Below, one piece after another: positions 1 through 8,485 of a stretch of DNA of 64,000 nucleotides; within the stretch, counting starts at the first letter, position 1, and each line of letters starts with the position of its first letter. The notes below the pieces were generated by a model. That model made no database searches. It saw only the letters and a program-made list of their open reading frames with translations, and was not told the origin of the DNA. A program made the translations under genes and the position numbers. Source of the DNA: Corynebacterium sp. p3-SID1056 (GTDB taxonomy: Bacteria > Actinomycetota > Actinomycetes > Mycobacteriales > Mycobacteriaceae); the NCBI RefSeq assembly GCF_025152525.1, contig NZ_JALXXL010000002.1:62001-126000 (forward strand), in the 5' to 3' direction.

Positions 1-1
1 T

Positions 2-211
2 GCTTGGGGCTTTATTTTTACGATGGTTTATTACAAGAGCAGCAGTCTCATTCCATGTATTCTAGTCCACAGCCTAGTCGATATGGCATCGCTTTTCACT
101 GTCGACAAGACCCTCACCACCCTGGTCTACCCTCTAGTCACTATAATTGTGGCTATCCTCTATTGTATCCACCTATCTAAACTTCCAACTCCACCCGAAA
201 TGCAGGAGTAA
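2..211 (+). CDS. CPBP-family intramembrane protease, C-terminal part
   Basis: The reading frame is already open at the window edge, so only the last 69 codons are present. The segment reads as a hydrophobic helix ending in the polar motif CILVHSLVD, which matches the conserved His/Asn-Asp box in the third motif of CPBP (Abi) glutamic endopeptidases, followed by a final membrane helix (LVYPLVTIIVAILY) and a short polar tail. Members of this family cleave prenylated or bacteriocin-related substrates in the membrane, but the substrate here cannot be told. The DNA is noticeably AT-richer than everything after about position 225. Whether the upstream part is intact is unknown because it lies outside the window. 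Confidence 0.6.
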   Translation, partial: AWGFIFTMVYYKSSSLIPCILVHSLVDMASLFTVDKTLTTLVYPLVTIIVAILYCIHLSKLPTPPEMQE

Positions 212-219
212 ATACTTGG

Positions 220-429
220 TCCCTACCTTCCGGCATGGGGTGGCTCATGGCCAAATGGCTGGGCTTGAGCTTCTACGAGGGCTACCTGGCCACCAGCCCC
301 GGCGCGCTGGAGACCGTGCTGGTGCTGGCCACCAGCCCGGCCGTGGTCTCACTGCAGGTGATCCGGCTGATCTGCATCCTTGTTTTCGCCGGCTACCTGC
401 CGAAGATTCTGCGGAAAATTAGTGGTTGA
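220..429 (+). pseudogene. AbrB-family membrane protein, C-terminal fragment
   Basis: Roughly 65 codons encode the end of an AbrB/AidB-regulator-type membrane protein. The phrase YLATSPGALETVL followed by a hydrophobic run and a final basic helix is characteristic of the C-terminal repeat of that family (full length about 350 aa). There is no sign of the first 280 residues: upstream the frame runs straight into the unrelated CPBP gene. An ATG occurs at 235, but without a convincing ribosome binding site. I read it as a deletion remnant. Base composition changes from AT-rich to GC-rich at about 220-230, which marks the join. The fragment ends inside the tail of the oppositely oriented DUF885 gene. 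Confidence 0.5.
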
Positions 430-2083
430 GTACCTCGTGGGCGAGCATGTCCATCGGCATTGAGCCGAGCGCGAGCGCCTTGCTGTGGAACTCGGCAGCG
501 CCAATCCCCTGGGCGAGCGCCTGCTCGCGCAGGTTGCACCAATCCCGGTAACCGATGGCATAGGAGGGGGCCTGCCCGGGCCAGCCCATGTAGCGGTCGA
601 GCTCGAAGGTGAGGTGCGCCTCGGGCATGGCGCAGTTGTCGCGGAGGAAGGCCTTCGCGTACTGGGCGTCCCAGGTGCCGCTGCCGTCCGGGGTGATCTT
701 CTTCAGGTGAACGCCGATGTCCACCATGACGCGGGCGAGCCGCAGCCGTCGGGAATCCAACAGGCCCATCCGGTAGCCGGGGTCCTCGAACCAGTCGAAG
801 CGCTCCATGAGGTGCTCGGCGTAGAGCGCCCAGCCCTCCATGTGGGCGGAGTTGAAGCACATGGAGCGGCGCCACAGGTTGAGCTCGTTGCGGTTGAGCA
901 GCGCGCTGCTTTGCTGCATGTGATGGCCGGGGATGCCCTCGTGGAAGACGGTGGCCAGCTCCTGCCACGTGTGGAAGGTCTCCTGCCCCTCCGGCACGGA
1001 CCACCACATGGTGCCCGGCCGGATCATGTCGTCGCTCGGCGGAGTGTAGAAGATCCCGCCGGAGCCGGTGTGGTCGATCGCGGTCGCCACAGGCGGCAGG
1101 TCCTCCGGCACCGCGAGTTCGGTGCCGTCGAAGCAGTCGCGGACCCGCTCGTTGACCTCATCCATCCAGGCAAGCAGGGCGTCGGTGCCGTGCAGGGTGT
1201 AGCGCTCTTCGCGGTTGAGGCGCCGGTATGCGCCCGCCACCGTCGTGTCCGCGCCGTAGAGCGACTTCGCAAGCGCCTCCTGCTTCTCGACGGTACGAGC
1301 CAGCTCTTCGCGCGCCCAGCAGTACGCCTCGTCGAGGTCGACTTCGCGGCCGAGGAAGAACTCAGAAAACAGCTCGTAGCGGTCGCGGCCCACCCCGTCC
1401 TCGTGCTTCGCCTGCGGCGAGAGGTCGGTGGAAAGCCAGTCGGCGAAGGAAGCGAAGGCCTCCTTCGCCTCCTCGACCACCTTGGAGCCGACCGGGATGC
1501 CCAGGTAGTCCAGGGTGGAGCCGGACTCGCCGAGGCTTTCGCACTGGTTGATCACCGCGTCGATCTGGCGGTGCGAGGCGACGTTGCCGCTGTTGGCCGC
1601 CTCGGTCAGCGACTCCTTGTAGCCGCGTAGCGCCGCCGGCACCTTCGCCATCCGCGCGGTGATGTGCTCGAAATCCTCCTCGGTGACCTTCGGCATGAGC
1701 AGGAAGGAGTCGCGGATCGTCTGCACCGGGGAGTCGATGTTGTTCAGGCGGCGCAGGAACTCGCCCCGGTGGTGCAGCTCCAGCTGGAAGGAGAGCCGGT
1801 CGCGCAGGATCGCGGCGGTGAGCCGGTCGACGTCGTCGAAGTCGTCCTCGTCGTCGGAGGCGTCGGTGGAGTCGTTGAGCGCGTCCACGTCCGCGATGAG
1901 GTCGCGGACCCGGTCCGCCACAGCGTCCCAGTACTCGGGGCTAAAGTCTTCCAGCTCGGTGTCGAAGCCCTCGAGCCCGATTTGTGTGCCCATGGTGGGG
2001 GTGAGTTCGGCGTAGTCGTAGACGAAGTCCTCACACGTGGCGTCGAGAAGCGAAGGCTCGCGCTCGTTCCGTGGATCAGTCAT
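419..2083 (-). CDS. DUF885 family metallohydrolase
   Basis: This encodes a soluble protein of 554 aa. The diagnostic feature is HEGIPGHH at about residue 381, the DUF885 version of a zinc-binding HExxH-like motif, followed by a long helical C-terminal half containing ARVMVDIGVH. DUF885 proteins are usually annotated as putative dipeptidases or carboxypeptidases; the natural substrate is not known. There is no signal peptide, so it should be cytoplasmic. I chose the ATG at 2083 (MTDPRNERE). The frame is open upstream to an ATG at 2131, but those 16 residues look unlike the family start; neither start has a clear Shine-Dalgarno. It is divergent from the ROK regulator at 2242, about 160 bp away. 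Confidence 0.8.
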   Translation of the reverse strand: MTDPRNEREPSLLDATCEDFVYDYAELTPTMGTQIGLEGFDTELEDFSPEYWDAVADRVRDLIADVDALNDSTDASDDEDDFDDVDRLTAAILRDRLSFQLELHHRGEFLRRLNNIDSPVQTIRDSFLLMPKVTEEDFEHITARMAKVPAALRGYKESLTEAANSGNVASHRQIDAVINQCESLGESGSTLDYLGIPVGSKVVEEAKEAFASFADWLSTDLSPQAKHEDGVGRDRYELFSEFFLGREVDLDEAYCWAREELARTVEKQEALAKSLYGADTTVAGAYRRLNREERYTLHGTDALLAWMDEVNERVRDCFDGTELAVPEDLPPVATAIDHTGSGGIFYTPPSDDMIRPGTMWWSVPEGQETFHTWQELATVFHEGIPGHHMQQSSALLNRNELNLWRRSMCFNSAHMEGWALYAEHLMERFDWFEDPGYRMGLLDSRRLRLARVMVDIGVHLKKITPDGSGTWDAQYAKAFLRDNCAMPEAHLTFELDRYMGWPGQAPSYAIGYRDWCNLREQALAQGIGAAEFHSKALALGSMPMDMLAHEVLNH

Positions 2084-2241
2084 GAGAGGGCAGTCTATCC
2101 CAACTGGGCTTTTGATGACGATCCGCCGCAAAACAAACCAAGCTGTCTAGATCGGCGTTTGAGGTGGTGAGGTGGTTCTTTTGCGGCATACTCAACCCCC
2201 CGACTGGACAAAGCGGTCTGTCAGTGAGTAAATATATTCAC

Positions 2242-3312
2242 ATGAGTTCCACAACTGCGCCGTTTACCCATCCGAGCACCCCTGCGGCGAAGTGTCTCCA
2301 CCTCATCCGCCTCCAAGAGCTCACCTCTCGCAGCGAGCTCGTCGAGGCCACCGGGCTTTCCCAACCGACTGTGACCCGCGCCATTGCCGCACTCACCCAG
2401 GCCGGCTTCGTCAACGAGCGCACCGACCTCGCCCGCGCCAACGGCCGCGGCCGGCCCACGATCCCGATCGAGCTCAACGAGCGCGAAGCCATCCACGCCG
2501 GCATCGCCGTCGGCACAGATTTTGCCTACATCGCCGTCTTCGACATCCGGGGGCGCACCCTGCGCTGCACCGACCTCGAGCTGCCGGTCGCGCACCTGAG
2601 CCAGGACGACGTGGTGCAACACCTCATGGCGGGGCTCAACCGGCTCACCGCTGGGCTCAACCGCCCGCTCGCGACCGTCGGCGTGACCACCTCGGGCACG
2701 GTCTCGGAGGACGGCACCGTCATCGCGCTCAACCTCGGCTGGGACGGCGTGGACTTGGCCGGGCAGATGCGAGAGCAGTTTGCTGTGCCGGTCGAGGTGT
2801 CGTCGATTAGCGCGGCGATCATTGGCTCCGAGATGCAGTCGAGCCGCGACCTGACCCCCTCCTCGATCATGGCGCTGTTCGCCGACGACTCGATCGGCTG
2901 CGCGGTCTCCACTGCCGACGGGGTGCACCCCATCCGCGTGCAGCGCCGCGAGCTGACCACCCGCGGCCTGCTCGACAGCATCGGCGCCCCCAACGTCTGC
3001 ACGCTTGTCGACGCCGTCAAGGACGGCACCGCCGGAACCCGCGCCGCGCTCGACGAACGCGCCCGCGGCCTGGGCAGCCTCGTCGCCGAGCTGAGCAGCG
3101 AATACTCGCCCGACACCGTGGTCGTCGCCGGCAGCGCATTTATCGACGACCCGCTGTCCACCGCCCCCTTCGCCCGCACCGTACGCGAGGAGGCCGCCGA
3201 ACCGCCGGCGCTGCGGATGATTCCCTCGCACCAGGAGGTGGTGCGTGATATCGCCCGCGCCGTCGCCCTAGACCTCGTGCTGCGCGAGCCCCTCGCGGTG
3301 GCGGCGGGCTAG
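2242..3312 (+). CDS. ROK-family transcriptional regulator
   Basis: This 356-aa protein has an N-terminal winged helix-turn-helix (about residues 15-75, with LVEATGLSQPTVTRAIAAL as the HTH) followed by a ROK (repressor, ORF, kinase) domain. The ROK cysteine zinc motif normally found as CxCGxxGC is absent and the ATP-binding signature is weak, so it is a regulator and not a sugar kinase. The ligand is probably a sugar or amino sugar, by family only. ATG at 2242 fits the family start; a GTG at 2224 in frame is a possible alternative. It is divergent from the DUF885 gene and its 3' end overlaps the convergent carbonic anhydrase gene by 45 bp. Confidence 0.8.
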   Translation: MSSTTAPFTHPSTPAAKCLHLIRLQELTSRSELVEATGLSQPTVTRAIAALTQAGFVNERTDLARANGRGRPTIPIELNEREAIHAGIAVGTDFAYIAVFDIRGRTLRCTDLELPVAHLSQDDVVQHLMAGLNRLTAGLNRPLATVGVTTSGTVSEDGTVIALNLGWDGVDLAGQMREQFAVPVEVSSISAAIIGSEMQSSRDLTPSSIMALFADDSIGCAVSTADGVHPIRVQRRELTTRGLLDSIGAPNVCTLVDAVKDGTAGTRAALDERARGLGSLVAELSSEYSPDTVVVAGSAFIDDPLSTAPFARTVREEAAEPPALRMIPSHQEVVRDIARAVALDLVLREPLAVAAG

Positions 3313-3798
3313 CTCGACGTAGCCGGCCGCGTGCTCCACCCGCTGCTCGCGCGTGTCCGGCTCCAAGGTCTTGCGCACCTTCGCCGGCACGCCCGCGGCC
3401 ACGGAGAAGGGCGGGACGACCTGGCCCTCCAAGACGACGCCACCGCCGCCGACGATGCTGCCCTCGCCCACGCGCGCGCCCGAGAGCACGGTCGCGCTCA
3501 TGCCGATCAGGCACGCCGACTCGACGTGGCAGCCGTGTACCAGCGCCAGGTGGCCGACCGTGACGTCCTCTTCAAGCACCGTGGTATGGCCGTACTCCAC
3601 GTGAATGACGGCGCCGTCCTGCACGTTGGAGCGCGCGCCGATCACGATGCTGCCGACGTCGCCACGCAGCACCGCCCCGGGCCAGATGTTGGCGTCCTGC
3701 CCAATCGTGACGTCGCCGATAATGGTGGCCCCGGGGGCGATGTACGCGCTCGGGTGGATCTGCGGGGTTTTGCCTTCGAAAGAGTAAATGCCTGCCAT
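3268..3798 (-). CDS. Gamma-class carbonic anhydrase-like protein
   Basis: This 176-aa protein is built from left-handed beta-helix hexapeptide repeats (for example IHPSAYIAPGATIIGDV). The gamma carbonic anhydrase signature is present: NVQDGAVIHVEYG and GHLALVHGCHV supply the three expected zinc-binding histidines. Family members interconvert CO2 and bicarbonate or act as related metal-dependent enzymes (YrdA/PaaY type); activity cannot be decided from sequence. The ATG at 3798 has a good AAGGAG 8 nt upstream, so the longer open frame to 3957 is not used. The gene is divergent from the symporter at 3935 and its 3' end overlaps the convergent ROK gene. Confidence 0.85.
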   Translation of the reverse strand: MAGIYSFEGKTPQIHPSAYIAPGATIIGDVTIGQDANIWPGAVLRGDVGSIVIGARSNVQDGAVIHVEYGHTTVLEEDVTVGHLALVHGCHVESACLIGMSATVLSGARVGEGSIVGGGGVVLEGQVVPPFSVAAGVPAKVRKTLEPDTREQRVEHAAGYVELARRHREGLAQHEV

Positions 3799-3934
3799 GG
3801 TGTGCTCCTTGAGATGAGTCAGAAGATGTTTCCATACTACTCGGTCTACAGTTTTCAGATTAGTAATTTCATTGCAACCTGCTAGTGTCTGGCAAGTAAA
3901 AACTGATCTGTTCACTTTTCCAACGGGAGCGCGC

Positions 3935-5203
3935 ATGTCTCTACCCAAGTGGGCCACCGGCTTCGGTGCCCAAGTTATCTACGGCCTCATCATCGGCCTG
4001 ATCCTCGGATTTGTCGCCAACGACTGGCTCGCCGGACTCCTCGACTGGGTCGGCGGCACCTACGTACAGCTACTCAAGCTGCTGATCCCGCCGCTGGTAT
4101 TCACCGCGGTCGTCACCTCCATCGCCAAGCTCCGCGAGGTGACCAACGCAGCCCGGCTTGCCGCCCAGACGCTGATCTGGTTCGCCATCACCGCCTTCTT
4201 CTCGGTGATTATCGGCATCGCCGTCGGCGCAATCCTCAAGCCCGGCGCGAACTCCACCGTCGACGCCGCCGAGGCCGCAGAGCCGTCTACCACCGGCTCC
4301 TGGATGGGCTTTCTGGACTCCGTCGTGCCCTCCAACTTCCTCGGCCTGGGTACAAACGGCGAGTCCGTAAGCTTCAACGTCCTGCAGATCCTCGTCGTCT
4401 CCCTGCTCATCGGCATCGCCGCGGTGAAGGCGGGCAAGTCTGCCGAGCCGTTTATCCAGTTTTCCGAGTCCCTGCTCTCCGTCGTCCAGGTCGTTTTGTG
4501 GTGGGTCATCCGCCTCGCCCCGATCGGCACCGCGGCGCTCATCGGCAACGCCGTCGCCACCTACGGCTGGGAGGCCTTAAGCAACCTGGGCCAGTTCGTC
4601 CTGGCCATCTACATCGGGCTTGCCCTGGTCATCTTCGTGCTCTACCCGCTCGTACTCGCGGCAAACAAGATCAGCGTTGTCGAGTTCGCGCGCCGCGTCT
4701 GGCCGGTGACCATGCTCGGCTTTGTCACCCGCTCCTCCATGGGCGTGATGCCGGTCAACCAGCGCACCGTCGAGCAGTCCATGGGCGTGCCCTCCGAGTA
4801 CGCCTCCTTTGCGATGCCGCTGGGTGCGACCACCAAGATGGACGGCTGCGCCTCCATCTACCCCGCCATCGCCGCTCTGTTCGTCGCGCAGTTCTACGGC
4901 ATCGACCTGGGCGCGACCGACTACCTGCTCATCGTGATTGTGTCCGTGCTGGGCTCCGCAGCCACCGCCGGCACCACCGGCGCGACCGTCATGCTCACGC
5001 TCACGCTGTCTACGCTGGGGCTCCCACTTTCCGGCGTGGGCCTGCTGCTCGCCGTCGAGCCGATCATCGACATGGGCCGTACCGCGGTCAACGTCACCGG
5101 CCAGGCCGTCGTCGCAGCCGTGGTGGCCACGCGCGAGAAGATCCTGGACAAGCAGGTCTGGGACAACGCAGAGAGCGTCAGCTTTTCGGCCAAAACTGCC
5201 TAA
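3935..5203 (+). CDS. Dicarboxylate/amino acid:cation symporter (DAACS family)
   Basis: This 422-aa membrane protein has about eight transmembrane helices and two re-entrant loops. Family motifs are clear: the serine-containing hairpin RSSMGVMPVN, the GATTKMDGCAS segment in TM7 and DMGRTAVNVTG in TM8, which contribute the Na+ and substrate sites in GltPh-type carriers. It should import a C4-dicarboxylate, acidic amino acid or cystine with Na+ or H+; specificity is not readable. ATG 3935 is preceded by GGGAG. The intergenic region to the divergent carbonic anhydrase gene (3799-3934) is AT-rich and must hold both promoters. The gene ends four bases into the stop of the convergent sirtuin gene. 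Confidence 0.88.
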   Translation: MSLPKWATGFGAQVIYGLIIGLILGFVANDWLAGLLDWVGGTYVQLLKLLIPPLVFTAVVTSIAKLREVTNAARLAAQTLIWFAITAFFSVIIGIAVGAILKPGANSTVDAAEAAEPSTTGSWMGFLDSVVPSNFLGLGTNGESVSFNVLQILVVSLLIGIAAVKAGKSAEPFIQFSESLLSVVQVVLWWVIRLAPIGTAALIGNAVATYGWEALSNLGQFVLAIYIGLALVIFVLYPLVLAANKISVVEFARRVWPVTMLGFVTRSSMGVMPVNQRTVEQSMGVPSEYASFAMPLGATTKMDGCASIYPAIAALFVAQFYGIDLGATDYLLIVIVSVLGSAATAGTTGATVMLTLTLSTLGLPLSGVGLLLAVEPIIDMGRTAVNVTGQAVVAAVVATREKILDKQVWDNAESVSFSAKTA

Positions 5204-6105
5204 AGCTCCAGCCCGTCGAGGATCGCGTCCATCGCTTCGGCGACCCCGGTGCGCCACAGCGTCGTCGCCTTCGGGTCGCCGCGGCCCGGCCCGCCGTTGA
5301 CCACCGAGACGGGTTTGCCCTGCTTGCGGGCGTCGATGACGAAACGGTAGCCGCTCATCACCGCCAGCGAGGTGCCCAGCGCCAGCACCGAATTCGACTC
5401 GTCGAGCCATTGGTGCGCCGCTTCACGACGCCCCCGCGGCACGTTTTCCCCGAAGTAGACCACCGAGGGTTTCAGCCGCTGGCCGCCGCATGCCGGGCAG
5501 TCGATCATGCGGAAGCGCTCGACGTCTGTAGCGCGCAGTTCCACGTCGCCGTCCGGGTTGATCATGCTGCCAGTGACCTCGACGGAGTTGAAGTAGTCGG
5601 GGTTGGCTTGGGTGAGCAGGGCGTCGATAAGCGAGCGGGCATGGTGCGCTCCGCAGTCGAGGCAGACGACCTCCTCCATGTCCCCGTGCAGCGCGATGAC
5701 CTTGCGCGAGCCGGCGGCAAGGTGCAGCCCGTCGACGTTTTGGGTAACAATGCCGGTGAGCAGCCCGGCGCGCTCCAGCTCAACCAGCGCGAAGTGCGTG
5801 CGGTTCGGGGCGGCGGCGCGCATGAACTGCATGCCGACGAACGCGCGCGCCCAATAGCGGCGCACCTGTACCGGCGAGTGGGCGAACTCCTGGTACGTCA
5901 TCGGCCGGCCCTTGGTGAGGCGGCCGCCCTCCGAACGGTAATCGGGGATGCCGGAGTCGGTGGACACGCCTGCGCCCGTAATCACCAGGACGCGGCCGGC
6001 GCGCAGCTGCGCCACGACCCGCTCGCGCGCAAGCTCCGGGTCCGTGGGCGCGGTGGTTTCGTGCACGACCCGCTCGATGGAGCGCACCGCACTCGCGTGC
6101 GCCAT
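5200..6105 (-). CDS. Sir2-family NAD-dependent protein deacylase
   Basis: This 301-aa sirtuin carries all core motifs: GAGVSTDSGIPDYR (NAD binding), TQNVDGLH, the catalytic HGD and a CxxC...CxxC zinc ribbon (VCLDCG and DCPACG), then PSVVYFGE and GTSLAVMSGYR. The short spacing and overall length resemble the class II (SIRT4-like) group. It removes acyl or ADP-ribosyl-linked groups from lysines using NAD. The start at 6105 is the first ATG before the family-conserved region; no strong ribosome site is seen, so translation may be coupled to the upstream AMP nucleosidase gene, whose stop lies at 6132. Pairing a NAD consumer with AMN suggests a shared role in adenine nucleotide turnover, as inference. 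Confidence 0.88.
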   Translation of the reverse strand: MAHASAVRSIERVVHETTAPTDPELARERVVAQLRAGRVLVITGAGVSTDSGIPDYRSEGGRLTKGRPMTYQEFAHSPVQVRRYWARAFVGMQFMRAAAPNRTHFALVELERAGLLTGIVTQNVDGLHLAAGSRKVIALHGDMEEVVCLDCGAHHARSLIDALLTQANPDYFNSVEVTGSMINPDGDVELRATDVERFRMIDCPACGGQRLKPSVVYFGENVPRGRREAAHQWLDESNSVLALGTSLAVMSGYRFVIDARKQGKPVSVVNGGPGRGDPKATTLWRTGVAEAMDAILDGLEL

Positions 6106-6131
6106 CCGTACAGCCGGGTCGTTGAAGGAAT

Positions 6132-7472
6132 CTACCGGAATGGCAGCTCTCCAATCGTGCGGCGCAGCTTGCGGGTGCGCAGCCGCTGCGGGTTCTTCGC
6201 CAGCTTCTCCATCGCGCGCACTGCGCACATCACGTGCGCCTCCTTCGAGTTGGAGTAGAAGGCCTGGGCGGCCGCCGGCAGCTTCGGCACCGCGTGCAAC
6301 GGCAGGTCGGAGACTGCGAGCAGCGCGCCGTATGGGACCCGGTAGCGGTACCCGTTGGCGGCGATGGTGCAGGACTCCATGTCGACTGCGGCCGCCGTGG
6401 AGCCGCGCAGCCACTCCCACAGGTCGCGCGGCGTCTTCCACTCCCAGTTCCGGTCGCCGGTGGACAGCACGGTGCCGGTGCGCATCAGCGCGGTGTCCTC
6501 GCCGTAGATCTTGGAGACCGCCTTTTCCAGGGTGCGCTGGATCTCCGGCACCGCGGGGATGGGAGAGTCGGGGCGGATGTGCTCGTCGAGCACCGTGTCT
6601 TTGCGCTCGTACGCGTTGCCCAGGATGAGGTCGCCGATGCGCATGCGTGCGTCCATGCCCGCGCAGTGGCCGATCATGATCCAGGCCTCCGGGCGCAGCA
6701 CCGCCAGCGAGTCGGTGATCGTCTTCGCGTTTGAGGGGCCGACGCCGATGTTGATCATGGTGATACCGTCGCCGCCATCGGTGACCAGGTCGTAGCGCGG
6801 CATCTGGTGCTTCGCGTTGCCCTCGGGCACGACCAGACGCGTGTAGCGCGAACCTTTGCGGGCAAGCTCCGCCTCGCCAAATTTCACAAACTCGGTGACG
6901 TGCATGTCGTAATTGGTAAACAGGATGAACTTCTGCAGCGTCTCGACCTGGATACCCGTGTAGTGCTCGAGCCGGGCGAGCGCCAAATCGAAGCGCTGGG
7001 GGCCGAAGTGGAACAGTGGCTTTTCGGTGCCGTGGAAGGCGTCCCAGTGGCCGTCGATAATCGCGTCGTGCACCTCGTCGAGGGTCGGCCGCGGCACGTC
7101 AGGGGCGTTCGCGGGGCGGGCACCGATGCCCCGAATGTACTCCGGCGGGATGCGGGTATCCGAGTACCCGACGCTGATCTCGCACTCGTAATTGCTGGTG
7201 AGCGCCTCGAGCTGGGAGCGCAGGTACGGGGCCATGAGATCCGGGCGCGACAGCTCCGCGCTGTACACGCCGGCCTCATCCACGTAGCCAAAGGGCTCGG
7301 AGCGATCCACCGGCGCCCAGCTGTCAATCTTTACTGAGAGCTTGGGGTAGCACACATCCTTGTAGCGCGCGTAGTCGCCGCTGGTCATCGCGTCGCGCGC
7401 ACGCTCGCACGACGCTGTGTAGAGCTCGATGAGCGTATCGACGGCCACGTGTGCACTTCCGACAATATTCAT
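6132..7472 (-). CDS. amn: AMP nucleosidase
   Basis: This 446-aa cytoplasmic protein matches AMP nucleosidase (AMP + H2O to adenine + ribose 5-phosphate), with an N-terminal Amn domain (about 1-170) and a C-terminal nucleoside-phosphorylase-like domain (about 190-440). Recognisable stretches are RPTLDEVHDAIIDG, MINIGVGPSNAKTITDSLAV, MIGHCAGMD and AVDMESCTIAANGYRYRVPYG. The enzyme adjusts the AMP pool when ATP falls. The start ATG lies only 20 bp from the divergent App1-like gene, and a -10-like TAGTCT sits directly before it (see the promoter entry), so the message may be leaderless. The sirtuin gene follows 26 bp downstream on the same strand. Confidence 0.88.
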   Translation of the reverse strand: MNIVGSAHVAVDTLIELYTASCERARDAMTSGDYARYKDVCYPKLSVKIDSWAPVDRSEPFGYVDEAGVYSAELSRPDLMAPYLRSQLEALTSNYECEISVGYSDTRIPPEYIRGIGARPANAPDVPRPTLDEVHDAIIDGHWDAFHGTEKPLFHFGPQRFDLALARLEHYTGIQVETLQKFILFTNYDMHVTEFVKFGEAELARKGSRYTRLVVPEGNAKHQMPRYDLVTDGGDGITMINIGVGPSNAKTITDSLAVLRPEAWIMIGHCAGMDARMRIGDLILGNAYERKDTVLDEHIRPDSPIPAVPEIQRTLEKAVSKIYGEDTALMRTGTVLSTGDRNWEWKTPRDLWEWLRGSTAAAVDMESCTIAANGYRYRVPYGALLAVSDLPLHAVPKLPAAAQAFYSNSKEAHVMCAVRAMEKLAKNPQRLRTRKLRRTIGELPFR

Positions 7473-7492
7473 AGCGCCTAGACTACTGGCTT
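7473..7492. promoter_or_regulatory. Face-to-face promoters of amn and the App1-like gene
   Basis: Only 20 bp separate the two divergent ATG codons. On the plus strand TAGACT (7479-7484) sits 8 nt before ATG 7493. On the minus strand TAGTCT (7485-7480) sits 7 nt before ATG 7472. The two -10-like hexamers overlap almost completely. That spacing is what leaderless actinobacterial promoters show, where transcription starts at the A of the start codon. No Shine-Dalgarno fits in the space for either gene. This is a prediction from spacing and hexamers, with no recognisable -35 outside the coding regions. Confidence 0.45.
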
Positions 7493-8485
7493 ATGGGATT
7501 TTCAGACGTGGTCCGCTGGGCGGAGCACCGCATCAACAGTGTGGACGTGAAGGCGAAATCGCGCCGCGGGTGGGTACCGCAGGTCACAGGCTTTACCGGC
7601 TACGGCAACTCGGAGCGCGCCCGCGTGCTCGGGCGGGTGTTGATGGCCGACCCGGAGCGCGAGCCGAAAACCGAGGTGGAGCGCGGCTACCGCCAGTTCT
7701 TCACCACCCAGGTCCCCAACATCGCCGTGACCGTTGAGCTGGGCCGCCAGCGCGTCACCGCGCAGACGGACCGCAACGGCTATCTCGAAGTACTGCTCCT
7801 CGACCACGGGCTGGAGCCGGGCTGGCACACCGCCACCGTGCGCACCCCGTTGAGCGCCGAGCCGAGCGAGGCGCGGGTGCAGATCATCGCCGATGACGTC
7901 ACGCACGGGCTGATTTCCGACGTCGACGACACGATCATGGTGACGATGCTGCCGCGCGCCATGCTCGCCGCCTGGAACTCCTGGGTGAAAAAGACGAATA
8001 CGCGCCAACCGGTGCGCGGCATGCGCGAGCTCTACGCGGAGATGCTCGAAGCAGGCGAGCCGACCTTCTACGTCTCCACCGGCGCGTGGAACACCTACGA
8101 CACGCTCACGGACTTCATCGCCCGCGAGAAGCTCCCGCCCGGTCCCCTGCTGCTCACGGACTGGGGGCCGACCCCGACCGGGCTCTTCCGCAGCGGCCAG
8201 GAGCACAAGCGGGTCGCGCTGCGCAACCTCATCGTCGACTTCCCCAACATCCGCTGGACGCTGGTGGGCGACGACGGCCAGCACGATCCCATGCTCTATT
8301 CGGACCTGGTGCAGGAGCACCCCGATCGGGTGCGCTTGGTGGCGATTCGCGAGCTCAGCCGTTCGGAGCACATGCTCGCGCACGGCACCACCACCACGAT
8401 TTCGCAGCCCGGCAACTACCGCACGATCAAGTCGATCCACGGCCACACCGGCTTCGACCTGCGCAAGGAGTTCCGGAAGCTGTGA
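7493..8485 (+). CDS. App1-family phosphatase-like protein (DUF2183)
   Basis: This 330-aa protein has the App1/DUF2183 catalytic region, with the HAD-like motif SDVDDTIM (DxDxT) at about residues 142-147 and conserved phrases FYVSTGAWNTYDTL and LVGDDGQHDPMLYS. Yeast App1 is a phosphatidate phosphatase; bacterial homologues are assumed to be lipid or phosphate-ester phosphatases. No signal peptide or membrane helix is present. Divergent from amn with a 20-bp gap; its stop overlaps the GTG start of the following lipoprotein gene by 4 bp (GTGA), so the two are translationally coupled and probably act together at the envelope. Confidence 0.8.
   Translation: MGFSDVVRWAEHRINSVDVKAKSRRGWVPQVTGFTGYGNSERARVLGRVLMADPEREPKTEVERGYRQFFTTQVPNIAVTVELGRQRVTAQTDRNGYLEVLLLDHGLEPGWHTATVRTPLSAEPSEARVQIIADDVTHGLISDVDDTIMVTMLPRAMLAAWNSWVKKTNTRQPVRGMRELYAEMLEAGEPTFYVSTGAWNTYDTLTDFIAREKLPPGPLLLTDWGPTPTGLFRSGQEHKRVALRNLIVDFPNIRWTLVGDDGQHDPMLYSDLVQEHPDRVRLVAIRELSRSEHMLAHGTTTTISQPGNYRTIKSIHGHTGFDLRKEFRKL

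Noticed and set aside
3949..6258. 769-codon plus-strand frame across the symporter and sirtuin genes
   Set aside because: It is antisense or out of frame to two clear families and has the Arg/Pro/His-rich composition of a shadow frame.
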